From JAVBQJ01 sp031549115 (GTDB lineage: Bacteria; Verrucomicrobiota; Lentisphaeria; Victivallales; Victivallaceae): a stretch of DNA of 64,000 nucleotides. The position numbers and the translations under genes are program-made. The notes under the pieces were generated by a model. The model saw nothing but the letters and a program-made list of their open reading frames with translations, had not been told where the DNA came from and did not search any database. Of the stretch, positions 61,301-64,000 are shown piece by piece (positions within the stretch are counted from its first letter, which is position 1; the number at the start of each line of letters is the position of its first letter). The stretch lies in contig JAVBQJ010000019.1 in assembly GCA_031549115.1 (NCBI GenBank), forward strand, positions 1-64,000. Reading direction: 5' to 3'.

Positions 61301-64000
61301 TTTCTATAATGCAAAAGATCAACTCTGCAAAGTTACAAACACCGACAAACCTGCAATTCTCTTAACATATGATACGCTCGGCAATAAAGTGGAACAAGGA
61401 TTGGATATAGATGGTGACGGACAGTTGGTGACGCTTTCCAATGATCTGATTGTGAAAAACACTCATACATTGGTTCAGCAAAGCGGCAACTGGATACAAC
61501 GGGAAATTGTCAGCACCTACGGAACGAGCGACAGCAATACCTTGACGCAAATACGAAAGATGGAAACGCAACTTTCCGGCTTTGCCTCCGGTGAAGTCAG
61601 CCGCATAATCGTCACGGATGTTTATGGCAATGCGATGGCGACTCACATCGACATCAATCGGGCGCAAAAGCGTGCCGTACAAAGCATCAACACCCCCGCA
61701 TCCACCGTGGATGCGCAAAAAATCGTTCAAAATGGATTGTTGCTTTCCGAACGGACTTCAAGCAATTTGACAACAACTTTCGCGTATGACGGATTGGGGC
61801 GGTTGATTTCCGTCACTGAGCCAAGAACTGGAAGTACTGAAATTACGTATCACACAGTCGCGGGAAAAGTTGGTTTGAAAGCCTCGGAAATCGATACGGC
61901 GGGCAATGCGATGACATTTGATTATGATGAACTAGGACGGTTGCTGTGGGAGAAAAATGCACTGAATCAATACACCCGCTATGCGTATAATTCGCGAGGT
62001 CAGATTACGCAAGTTTGGGGCGATACACAATATCCAGTAACTTTTGAGTACGATCAATATGGTTGGCAAACCGCGATGACCACCTATCGCAATACAATGG
62101 CAGATTTTGCCGGGACAACATTTCCAGCGTTGACCGGCGACACAACGACGTGGAGCTATGACGATGCGTCCGGATTAGTGACGGCCAAGAGTGACGCCTT
62201 GAATCAGGCGACAACTTACACGTATACTGCGACCGCCAACCTGGCCAGCCGTACCTGGGCGCGCGGAATTACCACCAACTATACCTATAACGCACTAGGC
62301 AAATTGCTGTCCGTAGATTACTCCGATACCACACCGGATATTTCCTATACCTACACCCGTCTTGGACTTCCGGCCAGTGTGACGGATGCAGCCGGGACAA
62401 GAACCTTCGATTATAATGGGCAATTCGACTTGACAACAGAGACAGTCTATGGTATCTATAACAAAGAGTTGACGCGCACTTATACCACCGAGGGAATGAA
62501 GGGGAAAGTTGCAGGAATGAGCATCGACGGAACCAGTCTGTATGGTTACAGCTATGATGCCTACGGCCGGTTGAATCAGATCACCACCGCCAATGGCAAC
62601 TTCAACTATGCTCGGCTTGCCAACAGTGATCTTGCCTTTCAAATGACGCGTCCGAACAGCGTAACCACGAGTCGGAGTTATGAACCGCACCGCAATCTGA
62701 TTACGCAAGTCGCCAATGGCACTGTCAGTGTCTTTGATTATGTCAATAACGCGATCGGCAACCGCACCAGTATGGGGCGTTCGGGCAGCGCCTTTACTGC
62801 CATCGACACAGTCAATTACACCTACAACAACTGCAATGAAGTGGTTGGGGCATTGTCAAGTGCCGTATCAAGTTATAACTATGCCTACAATTACGATCCG
62901 ATCGGTAACCGTTTGACGGCAGACATGGCTGGAGATCCAATTATTTACTCCAGCAATGCATTGAATCAGTATACTCAGGTCAACACTCAGTATCCGACTT
63001 ACGATGTGGATGGCAACATGCTGATGCGTGACGGTTGGACGCAGGTGTGGAATGGCGAAAACCGGATGATTGCGACTTCCAAAGGTAACCAGCGGCTGGA
63101 GTTCGATTATGACTATATGGGGCGCCGAATCTTCAAGAAGGTTTACAGTGGGGAAACATTGGCGGCATACACCCGTTTCGTCTATGATGGGTATAAACTG
63201 GTGCAGGAACTGAACGCGCTGAACGACAACGCATTGCTGCGGCAATATGTATGGCACCCGGACTCTGTGTGGTTTGATGTCCCGTTGAGCATCTACGATG
63301 CGACAGCCAATCAAACCTACTATTACAATACAGATGCGAACAAAAACATCAGCGATTTGATCGCCCCTAATGGCACCATGGTCGCCCATTACGAATACAG
63401 TCCTTTCGGCAGTCAGGCAGTAGCAACCGGAAGTTATGCAGGAAATCCTTTCCGCTTCTCCAGCGAGTACTTCGACGAAGAAACTGGGTTGGTATATTAT
63501 AACTATCGGTACTATGATGCAGAGTTAGGTGGATGGATCAATAAAGACCCCATTAAAGAACGAGGCGGATTGAATTTTTATGTCATATTGAATAATAATG
63601 CAGTAAATGCTTATGATTCTCTGGGGCTATTAAATAATTTTCAAGCGCTTCGATGGAGAATAACACAAGCTCCTTCAAAAGCAAAGTTGACATACTATTT
63701 GTGTATTTTGCGTAGATTAGGAGCAAACTCAGATCCTTTACTTAGTGATCCATATTTTATGCTTCAAAACATTATTGCAAATGGTGAGATTTTTTATGGA
63801 GTTCCAGAATTCGGACAGGCAGAAGCTGTAAGTATTGGTGGTCAACCAAGTATTTTTATTGACTCTGGACGTGCGCAAGATGAACGTGATTTATTGGGAT
63901 TGTTAATGCACGAAGCAAAGCATCATAATAATTATGTCTTTGATTTGTTTGGTTTTGGTTCGACATATGACGTAGAAGATAAAACTTATAGCTTAATTGA
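58323..64000 (+). CDS. RHS-repeat polymorphic toxin-like protein with HExxH tip (RHS2), 3' end beyond window
   Basis: The frame is open from ATG 58323 (AAGGAAC upstream) to the window end, at least 1,892 codons. The signal peptide is nearly that of RHS1 (LLIVFALLGIVGGWLLQAANLPCQDGSC split over both halves). The stalk (about residues 40-86) is collagen-like Gly-Pro-Gly instead of polyproline. The N-terminal region and the YD repeats follow RHS1 closely. The core closes with YYNYRYYDAELGGWINKDPIK, near residue 1743. No Hint domain follows. The tip has no family I know but carries LMHEAKHH (His-Glu-x-x-His near 1863-1867), a zinc-metallopeptidase-type motif, preceded by PSIFIDSGRAQDERDL. It is 39 nt after the giant gene stop, so it is co-transcribed. 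The tip end and any immunity gene lie outside the window. Confidence 0.88.
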   Translation, partial: MRNSKLLIVFALLGIVGGWLLQAANLPCQDGSCTDLCECSGSGGSGPGGPGGPGGPGGPGGPGGPGGPGGPGPGPGPGGPPAPPTPRPVTYSIPVTANVDSVSITMRFGRPANENISVNGRFSIYSQKPSSVIFTPQGLQYRSLLLDRIKIAVFKEDNALTHTDFTVADRGASMNTLPSPSLSGGSYNSQYGDYLGSGQVAGTGSANSSGTLCGRCGRYHSDIPADAAGQVKLAADKNESYTFNFLQTTGSAKLSGSKYFQNYRMEMVDSYGRQTTTPMAAPVASGGSAQQGMAAPLAAPAVTPAPAMAALPPFLRGVTPQIPQEEQEQPGAAAYFNMYIGNGYYMCYSATTGEVIGMMTPAGRTITPDCATVGLDLVYDESANVRQVWSKADGLADVVVTEIGVSYEIRVYPPSQVGSKVNGLYTFNGSPYQTLRIENPNPGQNSRVKMTKTVNGITEVTMFEYSSTQDAWMMNAPDGLEVVSQTATWDYSNTVNTISEVIKTASGEIAEKSSKVMRRYTFGERPVSVTLDPDGANLRTLYTYYTNKSEPGSYGRQASISYPDGYWETYQYDADSRVILTVSPWLNAAFNSEASKAKAVYQSFAPLDSRDKVEADDTRPRTLEEKILGITTKKEFQAFYFDENNAYVEIHEVAIRQDAQYGDADNLRTETRYYPRGTSDSPTAGRLKSILYPNKTMETYAYEYGNWNVNANPANSTFTPSSSGSATRMTVTYGTEEHPEGVAFKSTRSTTIYNNVGNVAYMETYVYTGEGYERFNWTAALFDNLQRTTSVVKSNNEITDYTWTCCNLASKTMPDGTQYTYEYDALKRKIKETKLGYGDQSDLVTTYTYDAQGRTLSTTVSGGDLSMTSSNVFNYAGQLTQSTDFTGFVTNYSYLAGNNVGNNLKGKSVTTMQGDISTIVESYCDRNFTFNGGNAQVARHFSYTVSPAGDITTKTSIGSADSVHWQSQKIGLAYRQIAKERSGYQGAVLTTEYFYNAKDQLCKVTNTDKPAILLTYDTLGNKVEQGLDIDGDGQLVTLSNDLIVKNTHTLVQQSGNWIQREIVSTYGTSDSNTLTQIRKMETQLSGFASGEVSRIIVTDVYGNAMATHIDINRAQKRAVQSINTPASTVDAQKIVQNGLLLSERTSSNLTTTFAYDGLGRLISVTEPRTGSTEITYHTVAGKVGLKASEIDTAGNAMTFDYDELGRLLWEKNALNQYTRYAYNSRGQITQVWGDTQYPVTFEYDQYGWQTAMTTYRNTMADFAGTTFPALTGDTTTWSYDDASGLVTAKSDALNQATTYTYTATANLASRTWARGITTNYTYNALGKLLSVDYSDTTPDISYTYTRLGLPASVTDAAGTRTFDYNGQFDLTTETVYGIYNKELTRTYTTEGMKGKVAGMSIDGTSLYGYSYDAYGRLNQITTANGNFNYARLANSDLAFQMTRPNSVTTSRSYEPHRNLITQVANGTVSVFDYVNNAIGNRTSMGRSGSAFTAIDTVNYTYNNCNEVVGALSSAVSSYNYAYNYDPIGNRLTADMAGDPIIYSSNALNQYTQVNTQYPTYDVDGNMLMRDGWTQVWNGENRMIATSKGNQRLEFDYDYMGRRIFKKVYSGETLAAYTRFVYDGYKLVQELNALNDNALLRQYVWHPDSVWFDVPLSIYDATANQTYYYNTDANKNISDLIAPNGTMVAHYEYSPFGSQAVATGSYAGNPFRFSSEYFDEETGLVYYNYRYYDAELGGWINKDPIKERGGLNFYVILNNNAVNAYDSLGLLNNFQALRWRITQAPSKAKLTYYLCILRRLGANSDPLLSDPYFMLQNIIANGEIFYGVPEFGQAEAVSIGGQPSIFIDSGRAQDERDLLGLLMHEAKHHNNYVFDLFGFGSTYDVEDKTYSLI

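Overview
The window is a GC-rich bacterial chromosome segment of about 64 kb. Its AT-rich patches mostly coincide with intergenic promoters and with genes that look acquired. The lifestyle is anaerobic-capable: it has a class III (oxygen-sensitive) ribonucleotide reductase with its activase. The envelope is Gram-negative: there is a type II secretion system with a lipoprotein secretin, PBP1C paired with an alpha-2-macroglobulin, and several lipoproteins. The pseudopilin start type (FTLxE with no preceding Gly), DUF1573, CBM9-like and choice-of-anchor-Q style beta-helix proteins, and very large secreted RHS proteins suggest the PVC superphylum, most likely Lentisphaerota/Victivallis-like. That assignment is inference; no 16S or other marker is present.

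Layout. (1) 1-13.2 kb, all on the minus strand: a small lipoprotein that looks like an alpha-2-macroglobulin without its thioester domain, a CBM9-like protein, a lipoprotein solute-binding protein, an AlbA_2 (Schlafen-like) protein, an AhpD-like protein, nagA, then pbpC behind a full-length alpha-2-macroglobulin. (2) 13.7-16.6 kb, plus strand: an ABC exporter and an HlyD-type adaptor behind a leader with strong, partly competing hairpins. (3) 16.6-19.7 kb: nrdD-nrdG behind two NrdR-like boxes spaced exactly 32 bp, then a tRNA with anticodon CAT, its promoter and a textbook terminator. (4) 20.2-33.1 kb: one operon of DUF1573, GspL/PilM-N-like, GspM/PilO-like, GspC, D, E, F, an AT-rich GIY-YIG gene, a thioredoxin-CcdA membrane protein, then the pseudopilins GspG, H, I, J, K. 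Most junctions are stop/start overlaps. (5) 33.1-64 kb: a secreted-protein array. It holds a HEAT-repeat protein, RHS1 (1,986 aa, Hint domain and a 60-aa tip), two paralogous small proteins that are immunity candidates, an RHS remnant, a small secreted protein, a 5,157-aa protein built from ten beta-helix/calcium-linker modules, and RHS2, which runs off the window and carries an HExxH motif in its tip.

How it fits together. The gspK 3' end, the promoter behind it and a short leader ORF were duplicated: copy A drives HEAT-RHS1, copy B drives the giant protein and RHS2. Both copies keep TTGACA-17 bp-TATACT. The best candidate for an undescribed system is therefore a T2SS operon followed by a tandemly amplified array of [shared promoter, leader, secreted protein, giant RHS] units. 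The RHS proteins share a signal peptide and RHS body but carry different stalk linkers (polyproline against collagen-like Gly-Pro) and different C-terminal effectors. That the array is T2SS cargo is inference from position and signal peptides.
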